From Fulvia fulva (taxonomy: Eukaryota; Ascomycota; Dothideomycetes; Mycosphaerellales; Mycosphaerellaceae), in assembly GCF_020509005.1 (NCBI RefSeq), contig NC_063025.1:396487-460486 (forward strand): 64,000 nt of DNA, written 5' to 3'. The notes under the pieces are model-generated. The model was not told where the DNA came from. It made no database searches and saw only the letters and a program-made list of their open reading frames with translations. This document shows positions 14,353 to 26,036 of this stretch, one piece after another. Position numbers and translations under genes: made by a program. Within the stretch, counting starts at the first letter, position 1, and each line of letters starts with the position of its first letter.

Positions 14353-15308
14353 ATAGATAGATAGATTTGTTATTCCCCTATTCTAGGACCCTATCCGGCC
14401 TATATAGGTATATATCTATTGTTATATATAAAGGGAAACCCGAATAGGTAAAAACCCTTCCCGCCCCTAACTACTCCTTATCTAGTTTAGCTTTCCCTCT
14501 AAACGTACGTAGTCTATATCACTACCCCGTTAGCCCCCGCTCCTAGCCGGTCTCGTCGCGCTACGTCGTGTCCTCTCTTCCTATACTACTCCTACTAGGC
14601 GGTACTATTCTAGCTAGCCCTTCTCTAGTATCTAGTTCGTAATACGCCGTACGTCCTTAGCGTTATTAAGAAGTGCCCTAATCGTCCGGTTCCTCGCCTT
14701 TACTATCTACTCCCCCCTTCCTAGCGACTACCTCGGACAGACGAGGAGTACGTACCGTACGTTCTAGGAGTAATAGCCGTAGGGGTAGCTAGTATTCGTG
14801 TATCCTAGAACCTTCCTCTATAATAGGTACCCCTAGAGGCCGATATGTTCGCTTCGTAGTTAGGTTACTATACTACTCTATACCCTCGTAAGGCGGTAGT
14901 AGATAAGCTTCGGGGGGTACTTAACCGCGGATTTCGTAGCTAACTATTCCTTAGGTTGTCCCGCTAGCTAAGGGCGTCTACTATGCCCTATAACCTAGTT
15001 GTTCTACCTCTCTTTCTATAGTTACTCTATAAACGTTTTCTTACCTTCCTATTATATTACTAGCTATTCGTCTCTTACCCGGTAGTTCGGCTCGTTTCCG
15101 GGTCGAATGCCCTTATACGCTAGTACTAATTCGCGGGCCCTTACGACTATACTAGCGATAACCTTCTATACTAGGTACTATACCGACTTGTCTAAGTAGG
15201 AGGTCCGTAGTCCCTAGATATATAGGTCGATCGGCGGTATAGCGGTCTCGTACTTAAGTATCCTCGTTAGTATCGACTTATATACCCCGGTAACCTTCCT
15301 TAGGCATG
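14353..15308 (-). mobile_element. LINE family A, 5'-truncated 3' fragment (RIP-dead)
   Basis: It matches the minus-strand 3' end of the intact element (30960 to about 31910) including the (TAGA)n tail. A 14-bp target duplication flanks it: cctataggtaatag at 14339-14352 and cctataggtattag at 15309-15322, with one mismatch. It is a typical 5'-truncated LINE insertion that was later RIP-mutated. Confidence 0.85.
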
Positions 15309-15322
15309 CCTATAGGTATTAG

Positions 15323-16239
15323 TCGCGATACTACTCCGCTCGGAATAAATTAGGTTTAAGGACTATCTATATCGCCGAAAGGTACTAGGAGTAGATAGTA
15401 GCCTATACGAATATAGACGTATCTAGACGCTAAAATACGTCGTATTATTCTCCCTACGCTTTATAGAAGCCCGGTAGGTAATACGCCTCGAGACTAGGGC
15501 TATAGACTTCTAATATATAATAGGTATAGCGCGTAAGATACGAGTAGCGTTACGAATAGTAATACGGACCGGCCTACTATAGTAGTTCTAGATAGCGGGT
15601 AAGATAGTAGTAAGGATAGGGGAGATAGTCTAGGAGGAAGAGCTCTAGGAAGCCTTCGAAGGCGCTCTACCTATAGATATAGTAGAACTCTAGTAGTATC
15701 GACGACTACGTAGGCGGGTAGACCGTAGCCTATAGCGACCCCGAGTATAGGAGGAGTAGCGACAGGAGTACTAATAGAGTATAGGAGCGCGGAAGGGTCG
15801 ACTCGTCGTCTACTCGATAGCTAGCTCGTTTTCCGCTCGACGGTCGACCTATCTCCTACTTAATAGACGACCCGCCTCTACTAATAGTCGACCTATCGTC
15901 TACTCGATAGTCGGCTAGCTACTAATACTCGTTCCTAGGTACCGGGTAGATTAGTACTCTAGGGCGGCTAACTACCTAGTACTTAACGCTTCTAGTACGA
16001 CAGATTGACTAATAAGTAATAGAGAGAACCTACTAATACCTAAAGAGGGGTTTTCCCCGTACGACGGTTTATCCCCTCTCTCTTCCTTAATAGCCCCCGG
16101 CCTCGTAGACCTTTTAGGAGCTAGATAGGCATTATAAATATATTTATTTATTTATATAGGACTCTAAGCCTAACTATACTCTAATAGATAGTAATATAAG
16201 ACTCCGTAAGACGGAAGGCGGCTACGTCGCTATAGCTAA
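15323..16239. other. RIP-mutated sequence, unidentified
   Basis: TpA-rich, with no sustained ORF. It contains two copies of a short motif, cgtctactcgatag (near 15805 and 15897), and an AT-rich run of TTTA units near 16140. It may be the upstream continuation of the family B 5' region or the flank of the copia remnant. Confidence 0.4.
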
Positions 16240-16907
16240 GTTTAAGCTATAGTATTAGTAAGTAGTAGGCTTACTAATATATACTATACTTAGTACTAGG
16301 CCTAATATAGTATATACTATATTAGTAGTTAGTCGCTATTCCTCTAATCCTAACGAGACCTATTAGAGGGTAGTTAAAGGGATTTTTCGCTACCTTCGCG
16401 GTACTATTAACTATAAGCTAATATACGGTAACTTTACGTACCTCGCTAGTTATACCGACTCCGATTAGGCTAGTAATATAGACTCACGCCGCTCTATAGC
16501 GGGTTACGCTTTTAATATCGGATTAGTAGTCGTAAGCTAGTCTAGTAAGCAATAAGCGACGGTAGCGCTATCTACCTATAAAGTAGAGTATATAGGTTAG
16601 ACTTAGGCTATAAAAGAGGCTATATAGCTACGCGTACTAATTAAGGAACTTAGTAAAGAATAGCTTATAGCTACGGTTATATACGGTAATAACTAGGGTA
16701 CTATCGTAATAGCTAAGAGTCTAGTCTACTATAGACGTAGTAAGCATATTAATATTTAATAGTACTACGTCCGCGAAAAAGTTGAAGACAGTATAGTCGA
16801 AATGCGATATATTAGTACTAAGGAGTAGGTTACTAATAGGCTTACTAAGCCACTAGCTAAGCGAGCCTTCGAACAGTTCAGAAAGACTATTGGTCTCGTA
16901 CCTACGT
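16240..16907 (+). pseudogene. Ty1/copia polyprotein 3' end (RT tail and RNase H), RIP-dead
   Basis: Reading one + frame through its TAG/TAA codons gives the conserved order of a copia polyprotein C-terminus: a TRPNIVY motif, SRYSSNP, RYLRGT, then an RNase H opening YTDSD, followed by RRSIAGYAF, SSKQ, LSTYKVEY, a RRSKHI motif, and an ending of TNRLTKPLAKRAFEQF and GLVPT before a stop at about 16905. This is established family order. RIP is dense at the 5' side and thins out over the last 200 bp, where CAG and TGG survive. No GAG, protease or integrase is seen upstream, so the element is a fragment. Confidence 0.85.
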
Positions 16908-16940
16908 AGAGCGTAGCGAGCAAGGGGGGGGGGTCGATAG

Positions 16941-17192
16941 TGTTATATACTCGCAACGCTATTAAAGGTAGATAAGTAGGGGGACTACGAGTGAATAAGT
17001 AGGGGGACTGCCTTGCGTCACACTAATAGCCGGACGAAAGCACCAGCGTCACTATACACGAGACAGCATACAATGGAATGACGCGCAAGGGGGATGTTGA
17101 AGTGAATGCCCGTGCACTAGCGTATGTAGTCACGTGTGGCTACGGACTAGGGTTGCATCTCTACTATTAGACACCTAGCGACCTACAACAAT
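16941..17192 (+). repeat. Possible copia 3' LTR
   Basis: A polypurine run (ten G after CAA) at 16921-16933 follows the copia stop codon. TGTTATATAC then begins at 16941 and a candidate LTR end, CTACAACA, lies at about 17192. No second LTR is present to confirm the borders. A second polypurine/TGTTGAAG pair at 17087-17103 is an alternative start. Confidence 0.3.
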
Positions 17193-18031
17193 ATCAACCA
17201 TCAATCTACAACTGATAGTGGGCACCTAGCCTGCCGGCCACCGCTATCGTGTTGCTATATGGCCAAGATGAGGTGGCGGCCCTCTACGATGTGTATGTGG
17301 GTAGTTGAAGGAGGCATGGGGGACGACAAGAATGCGGCGACCGCTAAAATATCTGGGAAAGAAACGAAGCATTGATAGAAGCGTTCGTCGGCGGCTCAAA
17401 TTGGATTGACACAGAGGAGAGCTCATTTGTCAGATACTGGGATCCGAGAACCAGGTCCACAGGCGTTTTTGTAGCACAGTCATCAAAATGTAGTGCCTTT
17501 TGGAGATCGTGTAGCATAGGCCAGCCCCGTTGGCATCTTAGATGTTGCTCCAACCGGCTGATGGCCCTGTAGTCTCAATCAAATCAGTTTGGGTAAATGA
17601 GAGGCCTAGACTTTTAAAAAATAGTACTCACCTGTTCGTAGATCACAAATGCTCAGCCCTGCTTACTTTGTCTCCCGGCACTTGCTGTTATTGAGGGATA
17701 GCACGCTCTGTCGCTCTAGGCACGCTATAGGTGTTTGAGCAGATCATTGCCTATATGTGCCTTGATCCCAGGTTGTTCGATCGTTACAAAGCAATATATT
17801 GCTAAAGCGGGCTAATATATGTTATAATCGGAAGACCAAGGTGTAGCAAGCATCTTCTTGCTCCACGAATAAGCTTTGCTTGCTCAGTTCACGACGACTT
17901 GAAGCGTAAGTGAGAGGCGAGCCTAGAGTTGTAGGCAGAGTTGGCCGCTGTGTCATTGCCCACTTGCCTTGATTGCTAAACTCTAGAAAGTAGCATTCAC
18001 TAGCACACTCAAGGTCTCTTGCTAGAGTCAT
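17193..18031. other. Unmutated spacer, no supported gene
   Basis: Base composition returns to normal here, with CpA and TpG present. Only short overlapping open frames occur on both strands, for example a minus-strand frame at 17344-17553. None has a recognisable domain or clear splice pattern. It may hold UTR of the pseudogene to its right. Confidence 0.4.
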
Positions 18032-19417
18032 TTAGGCGCTAGCAGCTTTCCCTGACGATGCCAATTGGACATAAGAGAACTGGTTGACAGATTTATCCGC
18101 ATTTCTGAACACGAGTGCGCAGATTAAGACAACCAGTATCATCACGACTGCTATTCGCTCTATAATATCTCTTTTGCAAGATAGACCGGCGAGTTCTTTG
18201 ACATCGTTCCACGCTAAATAAGGCAGGCTGGTATATATGCCTGCGCGAGAATATACATCTGTGATCTTTGTGCCTCCCGACACTTCAGCGCGAAAGCTAT
18301 AACGCTAGGGTGTGTAGTAGCCGGTGCTACGCTCGAGGAGATCGATACGCTCGAAGAACACGATGCATTCAGGACAGACGTTGTACCCGTAGGAGATGAC
18401 CCTCCTAAAGTAGATAATGCGACTCGAGAGGGCAAGGCGGTCTCTTAACGCAGAAGAAGCCACCAAGCCGTCCGGAAGCGCGGTAGAGGAACTAAGTGAA
18501 GTCAAACTGGTCTAGACGTAAGTTAGATTCTTCAAGAACTTACCTACATAATAGTAGCTTGAAAGAGACAAGAACCTAGTACCTAGTGGATTGGGTAGAG
18601 CACAACCCGACTCGGGAGCTTAGAAAGAATATGGACTAGGTGAGTGTAAAGGAGTAGGAAGGACGGGACAAGTAAGAGGCACTTACAAAGTCGTAGATTG
18701 AGACACTTTTGTTTTGTACGCCGTGTACTTTAGGGCCAAAATCCGTTAGTATACCTTTCGACATAGTCCTACGTCACTTATAGCTTCGCGCCTTTATCGT
18801 TAGATATAGGGTTACGTTCTTCACCTTTTTGCCGTAGGTGTATCTAGATATACTAGAATGTTCGTTAGCGGACTTGATGTTCCCTATATCAATCTATACC
18901 TTACGGTAGAAATGCTCGTTAGTGTCGAATATAACTCGGTAAGGATTAAGCCTCGTAAGCGGCGGCGGGCACCTTCTAGTCGTATAGTCGTAGTACACCT
19001 TATCTTAAGTTCATTCCCGAATGTATTTCGTAGCTAGAAGAGGAAGATATAGGTAGATAGCGGCCTCTTATATAGCTAGCGCGTCCGTACCGGAAGCCCC
19101 TACGAAAAGGTCCTAGCTAGTATTACGATTATATCGTAGTACTCTACTCGAGACGTAGAGGGGAACATTAGCTTCGTCTAATTAAACTCCTAAGTAATGT
19201 AGGTAGTAAGTGTTAGCCGTTCGAAGTCACCTTAGTATAAGTATACTTACTAAATTGTGCTCTTTATAGTACGGCGGCCTAGTCCTTATCTACTTAGGGG
19301 AGTTTCTGTTTAGAATGATAACCCTTAGTTAGGTCCTATATATAAGGCTATATTCACTCTACTTTGACCTTAAGTCGTCCTCGTATAGTATAAACGAGTC
19401 TAGCCTATCTATAAACA
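18032..19417 (-). pseudogene. Two-exon membrane-protein-like pseudogene, RIP-mutated 5' half
   Basis: Exon 2 (18511-18032) is open except for one TAG at 18305-18307. Read through that codon it is continuous and ends in a hydrophobic segment (IAVVMILVVLICALVF) about 25 residues before the stop. Upstream, a GTAAGT donor at 18686-18681, a CTAAC branch site and a TAG acceptor at 18514-18512 define a 175-nt phase-0 intron. Exon 1 continues in the same frame to at least about 19090 (segments NPYRVIFDTNEHFY, NVTLYLTIKA, GILTDFGPKVHG) but with TGA/TAA/TAG codons typical of RIP. The 5' end is not resolved; a solo LTR lies immediately upstream. I do not recognise the family. A single-pass membrane protein is inferred. 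Confidence 0.5.
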
Positions 19418-19422
19418 CCCCT

Positions 19423-19942
19423 TGTCAGGGCGAGAGCCTGGCCTGTGAGATGCAAGGGTGAAAGCGAGAATGCAGGTGCGAAGTGCAGATGCAAAAGGGT
19501 ATGGTATGATTGCTACACAAAACAAAAGACGAAGAAAGCAAGAGAGGCCTGGGGAAGGCCAGATATTTATACGCGACCCTCGCGAGTGCGTGTCCCCGCA
19601 TCAACAGGGCTAACCCGTGCGAAGCCGCGCTCAGTAGCTTTGCTCAAAACCTTATTCCAACCTGCCCTACGTTCCGAGTCTTCCACGTGCTTCTTCCAGG
19701 GTCCAGCGCAGTCGCGGGTGCTCGCGGGAGTGCCGTGAGTCACACAGTCACGAGCCGAAGTGAATCTGTCAAGGTTTGGTAGAGGGGTGAATTTGGAGGG
19801 CTGGGTCCCGTAGCGAATGTTGCGGGGCATGTGATTCTTGGCGCTCACACACCAAGCTGGACTGTCACTTCTTGACGACTTCTGAGCACTCTGAGGCTCT
19901 TCTGTCCCCACCTTCTGTACACTCTGTGGGGAGACCATGACA
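19423..19942. mobile_element. Solo LTR with 5-bp target duplication
   Basis: The 520-bp block begins TGTCAGGGC and ends CCATGACA, with TGTCA/TGACA inverted termini. It is flanked by the exact 5-bp repeat CCCCT (19418-19422 and 19943-19947). It has normal CpA/TpG content inside heavily RIP-mutated flanks. No internal retroelement genes are present, so it is a solo LTR left by LTR-LTR recombination. Short ORFs inside it on both strands are chance frames. No matching full element occurs in the window. Confidence 0.85.
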
Positions 19943-19947
19943 CCCCT

Positions 19948-22900
19948 AATAGTATAGTTATAAAGGTAGTCTCCTAAGGTAAGCTACCTTTAGCTTAATT
20001 AAGGAACCTTAGCCAAATCTAGTAAACAAGATTCTATAAAGTTATAATACTATATAAAACCTCGCGGACGCTTACTCTAGTATTATAAACTTCTATAAAG
20101 ATAATTCGTTAGGGGACTAGTAGGTATCTAGTAGTACTTTTACTATATCCCTAGCTACCTATTCTACCGCTTTTAAGCTACGGCAACTTACCGTGTTCGA
20201 TAGGATCGATACGACTAAGTTAGAATATCAGTACTATTATCGACGGAATAAATCCTATATCTAAAGAGGTAAACGCTATCACATCGTATATAGCCTACGG
20301 TCCGCTAATAGTTAATAGGCGTATTACGAAGTCTAGGGGATAGGATGTACCTAGCTACATTGTTATTACTAGGTCAACTTAGATATAATATATAGCTTAA
20401 CATTATATCGAAAATTAGTTAGTTACGTAGATCGCCTTCTATTAAACCCTTCGTATATAAACGCTAAGACATCTCTTAATATTACTCGTAGTTATCCGCT
20501 TAGCTACTCTAGAGGATATCCTATATTATACTTATACTACCAACGATACTAGTATAGGAATAATTCAGGTATTCGTACGTTACTATATTTGCCTATATAG
20601 GTGACTTAGTAATGATTTTAAAGGAAGTGAGACGAGAAGTAGTAAGATATATATACGTAGGACGAGGGAATCTACTACGCGCTATACCCTAGATTTCTAG
20701 CTAGACCTATCTAAACTAGATAAGTCCTAGTTCTAGTCCTATTCCCGGGCCTTACTTTACTACAACTCCTTCCTCGTAACCTTACTTATACTATATCTCG
20801 CTATAATATACCTAAGGTCTATACTATAGATAGCTTTTTACGTACTTATAAATATAATATACGTAAGCTTAAACAGGACTAGACTTATACGTCCCGATCG
20901 TAAGTAGTAGACGTTCCTATATTAGATCTAGAAGAAAACCTAGTATCTTATTAGAAGTTAAGGGGTATCAATTATGGCCTACTTATCACGTCTATTAAAC
21001 TACTTCGCTTTAGCGCTATTAGCCTATTAGAATCGTTATCCTATAGATGTCGTCCGTTGTCCGATACAATACGCTAAGATATAAAGATAGATATATAGAC
21101 TAGGAAGAGAAATAGTCTGTCCTTATAACGCTTACTAAGTCTACTTAAGCTACGGCTTAGTATTATATACTTTAGGGATTAGTACTACTACTATAATCTA
21201 CCGCCTCTAATCGGTTAGAGTCCGGATATATATATAATATAGTACCTAGTTAGTAGTAGACATCTCGCTAGTTAGGTAGATAGTAAAAAGAATCCTTCGT
21301 CGTCGGAGATCACCCCTAGTCCTACGAATCGTAATTTTAACTAGTAGTAGTAGCTAGACGTAGGTTATCTATAGTACGATAGCGTTAATGTCCTCTACGG
21401 ACCTGATTATAGGTTTATTAATATACTATAAACATTCTAGACCTATACGATTACTATCTTAGTTATAGCTTACTACTAGAGCCGGTAGATACGAAGCGGG
21501 ATAGAAGCTATAGGGCTACGAATAATATTAGTAATGTTAGATACGGCTATACGGAATAGAAATAGTATTAGAATAAGGATAGCTTTAGTATAGACTACTA
21601 CTATTCTCCGCGTACGTCGGGATAGCTAGTCTAATCCGCCGTAATCTTAGTATAATATATCTCCCGTACTACCGACTAAGAGACTATATATAGTTTATAA
21701 ACCTCGAGTAGATATAGAGTTCTAGCGAAAGATAGTAAGTTGCTCTACTATAAGGCCTCTATATTTTATCTACCCGTTATATTTACCGCGGAGCTTAATA
21801 ATATACCTACCGTACCGTATACTATACGTATACTACCTATTACCCTCGACGGAGCTACCGGCTTTATCGGCTATCTCGCTATAGGCCTACGCCTCGTTAC
21901 CGGTCTCGAATTACTATATAGTATCTTCCTATAGGTATAGATAGGGGTTCTAGCTACGATCGTAGCTATAGATAAGGTCTCGAAGCGCGTTACCGAGTTT
22001 ATAAAAGTTTCTACCCTAGACTATAGAGCTTATCTAATAGACGCCTAGAAGAGCTTCGTAGTAGCTTTACTAATATTAGTAATCAACTTAAGCTACTAGA
22101 CGTACAAATCGATAGTCTACGTAATTATAAAATCGAGTTATAGAGTATCTATAGTCTCTATACTATAGTTCTCCGTCCTATATCGTCGATAGCGGAAATC
22201 GATAGAAGAATTCATTCTTATAATACCGTACTTAACGGTATACCGGTAGATAGTAGTAACCGCCCTACTATCTAGCCGGTCTAGGCTACTAAGGTTCTAC
22301 TATAGCTAGGGAGCCTTCTTATTATGCCCTTCCTACTCGATATTATCCTAAGTAGAAAGCTTACTAACGCCCTTAATAGCTTTTATAGCTACTTCGATAA
22401 GCTTACTATCGACGGAGATCTAGTCGCCGCGATCTAGTAGATCGTCCTTATTATCGTAGCGATACTCGTTATCGTTCTTAAAAAGCCTAGGCACATCCTT
22501 AATAGGTAGCTTACCTACGCCTCGGCCGCTCTGTCCTAAATAGTCTACGCTTATAACCCTATAGCTTCCTTCAATTCTATTCTTAGGCTAAGTCTCTCCT
22601 TAACTTAACGTCGTTAGCCCTTTCGAGATCGCTATACTATCGGCTAGAGGTTTGTAGCCCTCGGACGCTAGATTAGCGGCTTAACTATAAGCCTCTTAAG
22701 CCTTCCGTAGATTAACCTACGATTATACGCTATACGAATAGCTCTATTAATATATTTAGCTACGCGAATTCGATCCTTTATTATATATATAACCTTCTCG
22801 ACTAAGCTAAGTCCTCTTGCTAGAGATTTTACTAGACTCCGACGTACGGTCCTCTATCTCGAGTCTAGCTACTATTCTACTTTACTTTAAAGCTTTAGGA

Positions 22901-23095
22901 GTAGAATATCCGAGGGCTAATATACTAAATCCTATACGTTTGCCGCTACTTCTACATCTTAAACAAGACGACGCTTTTGCCCGTTTTCTACCTAAATGTA
23001 GTTTAACTAGCTTAGTAAGAGGAAAGTTATTAGATAATAGAGGACAGAAAATCGATACGACTAGCTCTCTAACGAATTTCGCTAAGTAGGCTCTA
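19948..23095. other. RIP-mutated block, unidentified
   Basis: About 3.1 kb of CpA-poor, TpA-rich DNA. Some stretches, such as 21740-22560 on the + strand, read as protein-like once TAG/TAA are ignored, and 22817-23089 is open for 90 codons, but no domain is recognisable. It shares no obvious sequence with the LINE families. Since RIP acts on duplicated DNA, a related copy should exist elsewhere in the genome. Confidence 0.5.
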
Positions 23096-23443
23096 TTGTA
23101 CGAGGCCTCGACAGGGGCGTAATGAAATAAACTTGCCTAATTCTCTAGGAAACGTAAACTCTACGGATAGTAGCAGGGCAAAGTGTGCCTATCCACAGCT
23201 ATCTACTATACTCGTGCTAGTCGGTCAAGTCGACGACGACAAGAGTTGGCACGGAGGTATTCAACCCCCTAGGCCAACAACTTCCTCATCGCCGAACAAG
23301 CCTTAAGCCCTTGCACCACTTCACGGTCCGAGTACGTCGCAAGGGTGGCTTTGTACAGTTTGTCCATCTGTGAAGGTTTTTGTCGTCGACGAAAAGTTGT
23401 GGCTCACCTACAACCGGCTCCTAGGAGCGTGTCTGTGTCAGTG

Positions 23444-24604
23444 TTAGACTTGAGCGCCGCGGACGCGGAAGTGCGCGGGCAGTGAAGCCTGGTATGTCAA
23501 AGTGGCATCGAGATTGGCTCTTGCGGCCTCTCGTTCGTTGTCGGTCGTGGCGGCGGCGAGACGAGCCTCGTCGTAGAGACGTTGGGCCTCGAACAGGTCG
23601 AAGACCACAGCCCAGCTTGGTGCTTGCGGTCCTGATGGTGGTGGAGGTGGTGGGGGAGTCGGAGGCGTAGGCGAGGGGGATGGCGAATGGTGAGGGCTCT
23701 GCCTCTTCTGCCTCTTGGTAGGCCGAGTAGACGGTGCTTGCTGACTAGAGTAGTGTCCAGATGGGGGCTGACCATCTCTCCTCTTCGCTAGAGAAGGACT
23801 GTTGCCAGGTAGGTCGGCGGAGAAGGAAGAAGGCTCACTGCCAGGATTCAGAAGACTCGAAGCATCGGCGGACATGGGAGGGTCATCCAGAGGGTCGAGA
23901 TCTTGTCCTCGTCCTCGCTCGATGCTTGGACTTTGTTGTGGACTTTGTCCACTAGTATCATGGGTGGCGGTGGAGGCGGAGGCGGAGGCAGCGACGGTCG
24001 AGGAGGAGGCCGATGTGGCCACAGTAGCAGCAGCAGCAGCAGCAGATCTCTTCTTCAAGGTCTCAACGACCTTGCCAATATCACAAGGCGAGACTCGAAC
24101 ATCTCTCAACGCACCCCTAACCTTCAGACGAGCAGCAACCTCCAACGACACAAGATTCAGCGCTTCCTCGCGCTGGGTGGTGATGATAGCCAGCGACACC
24201 ATCTTCTTTAACAAAGACTCCGTCCAAAAAGCAGGCGTACGAGACCTCGGAATCTGCCAGTCCCAATCGGTCCAGCCTTCTTTGCCCCGAACAGAGGCAA
24301 CGCGAGACTCTAGGCGGCTGCGGATCTGTCCTACGCAAGCCAGCACATCATCAATCGAAGCTTTGTACTCCTCGCGAGTACTGAAAAAGTCCAAAGACTT
24401 CGAGTGGTGCTGCTGCAGCCACTTCACGCGCGCTTCGATCCCGAAGGTCGACTTCTGCCATATCGGAATGTTGTTCTTTAAATACTGCAGGGCTCCCGGA
24501 GGGCTCGGGTTGGCGGATTCGAAGACACGACGAGCTTCGTCGGTCTCGAGAGGAGGGAACATCGGCGTGGAGGAGGAGGAGGATGAGGAGCTAGAGACGC
24601 TCAT
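23444..24604 (-). CDS. Uncharacterised low-complexity protein, 386 aa
   Basis: I do not recognise this gene. It has normal codon usage and no RIP. The frame stays open for 82 more codons upstream of the chosen ATG (24604), but that part crosses a GA microsatellite, so the ATG starting MSVSSSS is preferred. Visible features: Ser run at residues 4-12; a more complex region at 14-185 rich in Trp and charged residues, with heptad-like helices; Ala/Ser/Thr-rich linker at about 187-215; basic nuclear-localisation-like cluster TRPTKRQKRQ at about 293-302; Pro run at 314-323; and a short helical C-terminus. No signal peptide or membrane segment. A nuclear or DNA-associated role is only a guess. The + strand frame covering 23802-24695 is its shadow. 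Confidence 0.6.
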   Translation of the reverse strand: MSVSSSSSSSSSTPMFPPLETDEARRVFESANPSPPGALQYLKNNIPIWQKSTFGIEARVKWLQQHHSKSLDFFSTREEYKASIDDVLACVGQIRSRLESRVASVRGKEGWTDWDWQIPRSRTPAFWTESLLKKMVSLAIITTQREEALNLVSLEVAARLKVRGALRDVRVSPCDIGKVVETLKKRSAAAAAATVATSASSSTVAASASASTATHDTSGQSPQQSPSIERGRGQDLDPLDDPPMSADASSLLNPGSEPSSFSADLPGNSPSLAKRRDGQPPSGHYSSQQAPSTRPTKRQKRQSPHHSPSPSPTPPTPPPPPPPSGPQAPSWAVVFDLFEAQRLYDEARLAAATTDNEREAARANLDATLTYQASLPAHFRVRGAQV

Positions 24605-24988
24605 TGTAGCGATTGGGTCGTGCGGGTCGGCAGCTTGGTGGATGATGCGGTCGGCGGCAATTAGCAGAAAGTCGGTAGACAGCAAAAAGACTTGAGCGTG
24701 TACAAGAGGAGCGGAGGGGACAGAGAGAGAGAGAGAACAAATCGCACTCGTAGTTTCTGCTCGGAAGTTGCATAGCAACAGCACAGCCTCCATAGTCTCC
24801 AAGTCGCACCCGCCTCCTAATGGACGTTTTCGACACTGCGAGAGCAACACAAGAGCAACGATACGATCTAGGAAGTACGAGACGGAGAAAGGTGTCAGAG
24901 AGATCTGCGATGTGATTCCAAGCCTATACTATAACATGCCCTGCCTATCAGGTCGTGAATACCTTTATTCAAAACTCATGTAGCCAGT

Positions 24989-25270
24989 TCATACCACTCG
25001 ACCGGGATTGCTGCTTCCTAGCAGAAGCATCGTTGTGTTTGGACCGCAGTATAAAAAGGTCAAGGAGTCGTTATCGATGTGGGTAGAGTCGATCGGATCG
25101 AAGACCTGCACTGCTGAACAGGTCCGATATCGTCGTAGCCGTGATATTGTGTCTCGGCCGCCGAAATGAAAGGAGAGGTCCAAGTCAGGTGGGCACTGAC
25201 AGCCGTACATGTGCCCTTCATTCCCGGTATCTCCTTCTAGCAAGGCCGTGTTTCTGTTCCTGACAGACAT
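24989..25270 (-). CDS. Short hypothetical ORF, 93 aa
   Basis: An ATG-started open frame between two larger minus-strand genes, in normal-composition DNA. It has a Cys-containing stretch (MYGCQCPPDLDLSF) and no signal peptide. It could be an exon of a neighbouring gene or a chance frame. No domain recognised. Confidence 0.25.
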   Translation of the reverse strand: MSVRNRNTALLEGDTGNEGHMYGCQCPPDLDLSFHFGGRDTISRLRRYRTCSAVQVFDPIDSTHIDNDSLTFLYCGPNTTMLLLGSSNPGRVV

Positions 25271-25380
25271 CGTGACTGCAGGCCCGGCATTGGGTGTCCA
25301 GATTCAGCGCACGCTCGCTCCATACCCTTGAATGTGTGTCCGATGTCCTAACAGCTGTACCTCACTCATCCCCCCACTGC

Positions 25381-25854
25381 TCATGAAGATGTCCTTGCCG
25401 CACTGCCCAACATCGTTGCCTCTCTAGCCAACCGGACGGCAGCAAAAACGTCTGCAAGCGCCCATTCCCTTACGTCGCCTTGACCCTGGACACGCCATCG
25501 AGCGCTTCGCGCCTGTTGAAGAAGATCAAGAGCATCCTCGGCTGTGTTGCAGATCTGCGGCATACATTGCTGCAAACAATCTAGAAAGGTGACATCGTTG
25601 CAGCCTTCCGGACCGAAGAGGCCGTAGGCATCTAGTAGCTGCAAAGACCAGAACGGATCTTGCTCGAATCGTGAGATGTGTGACAACGTGGATCGTGGTA
25701 GAAGGCTCCAGACTGCTGCGATTAGGCGGATCCATTCATCGGTGTCGATATTGAGGAGAGCGACAGCGCGGATACCGGAGCCTGTATGCCGCGCATGTTG
25801 CCAGCGTCGCCGAAAGTGTCTTAGCCCTGCAATGTCTATCTCGGTTGAAGCCAT
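25381..25854 (-). CDS. Hypothetical protein, at least 157 aa
   Basis: An open frame with ordinary protein composition. It is Trp/Leu/Arg-rich with amphipathic helices, for example DEWIRLIAAVWSLL, FLDCLQQCMPQI and DALDLLQQARSARW. The first in-frame ATG is at 25854 (MASTEID). The frame remains open upstream to about 26076 without another ATG, so a 5' exon beyond the 75-bp repeats is possible. No recognisable domain, signal peptide or membrane segment. It lies in the gene island next to the minisatellite and has no RIP. Confidence 0.5.
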   Translation of the reverse strand: MASTEIDIAGLRHFRRRWQHARHTGSGIRAVALLNIDTDEWIRLIAAVWSLLPRSTLSHISRFEQDPFWSLQLLDAYGLFGPEGCNDVTFLDCLQQCMPQICNTAEDALDLLQQARSARWRVQGQGDVREWALADVFAAVRLAREATMLGSAARTSS

Positions 25855-26036
25855 GTCTCCGTCAAGGTTGTGTGCTTCTAGTTCAGCTGCGGGACTGAGG
25901 TCAACCGTGATGGTGAATGTAATTTGCCTTGGTGTGCGTTTCAATTCGGTCTCCGTCGGCACCGGCGGTGAGTGTGCAGCTGGACGAGTGTTGGAATGGT
26001 TTGCGTGCGTTGGACTTGGGCTCGTGGATCCGTACT

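Noticed and set aside
19445..19938. ORFs of 90-123 codons on both strands
   Set aside because: They lie inside the solo LTR defined by TGTCA/TGACA ends and the CCCCT target duplication, overlap each other and show no domains.
19948..23095. Protein-like reading through stops on the + strand (21740-22560)
   Set aside because: In saturated RIP DNA all frames gain TAG/TAA and lose few other codons, so read-through looks protein-like by chance. No motif was found.
23802..24695. 297-codon + strand ORF
   Set aside because: It lies antisense to the 386-aa gene, and its composition is the complement of Ser/Ala/Pro runs. It is a shadow frame.
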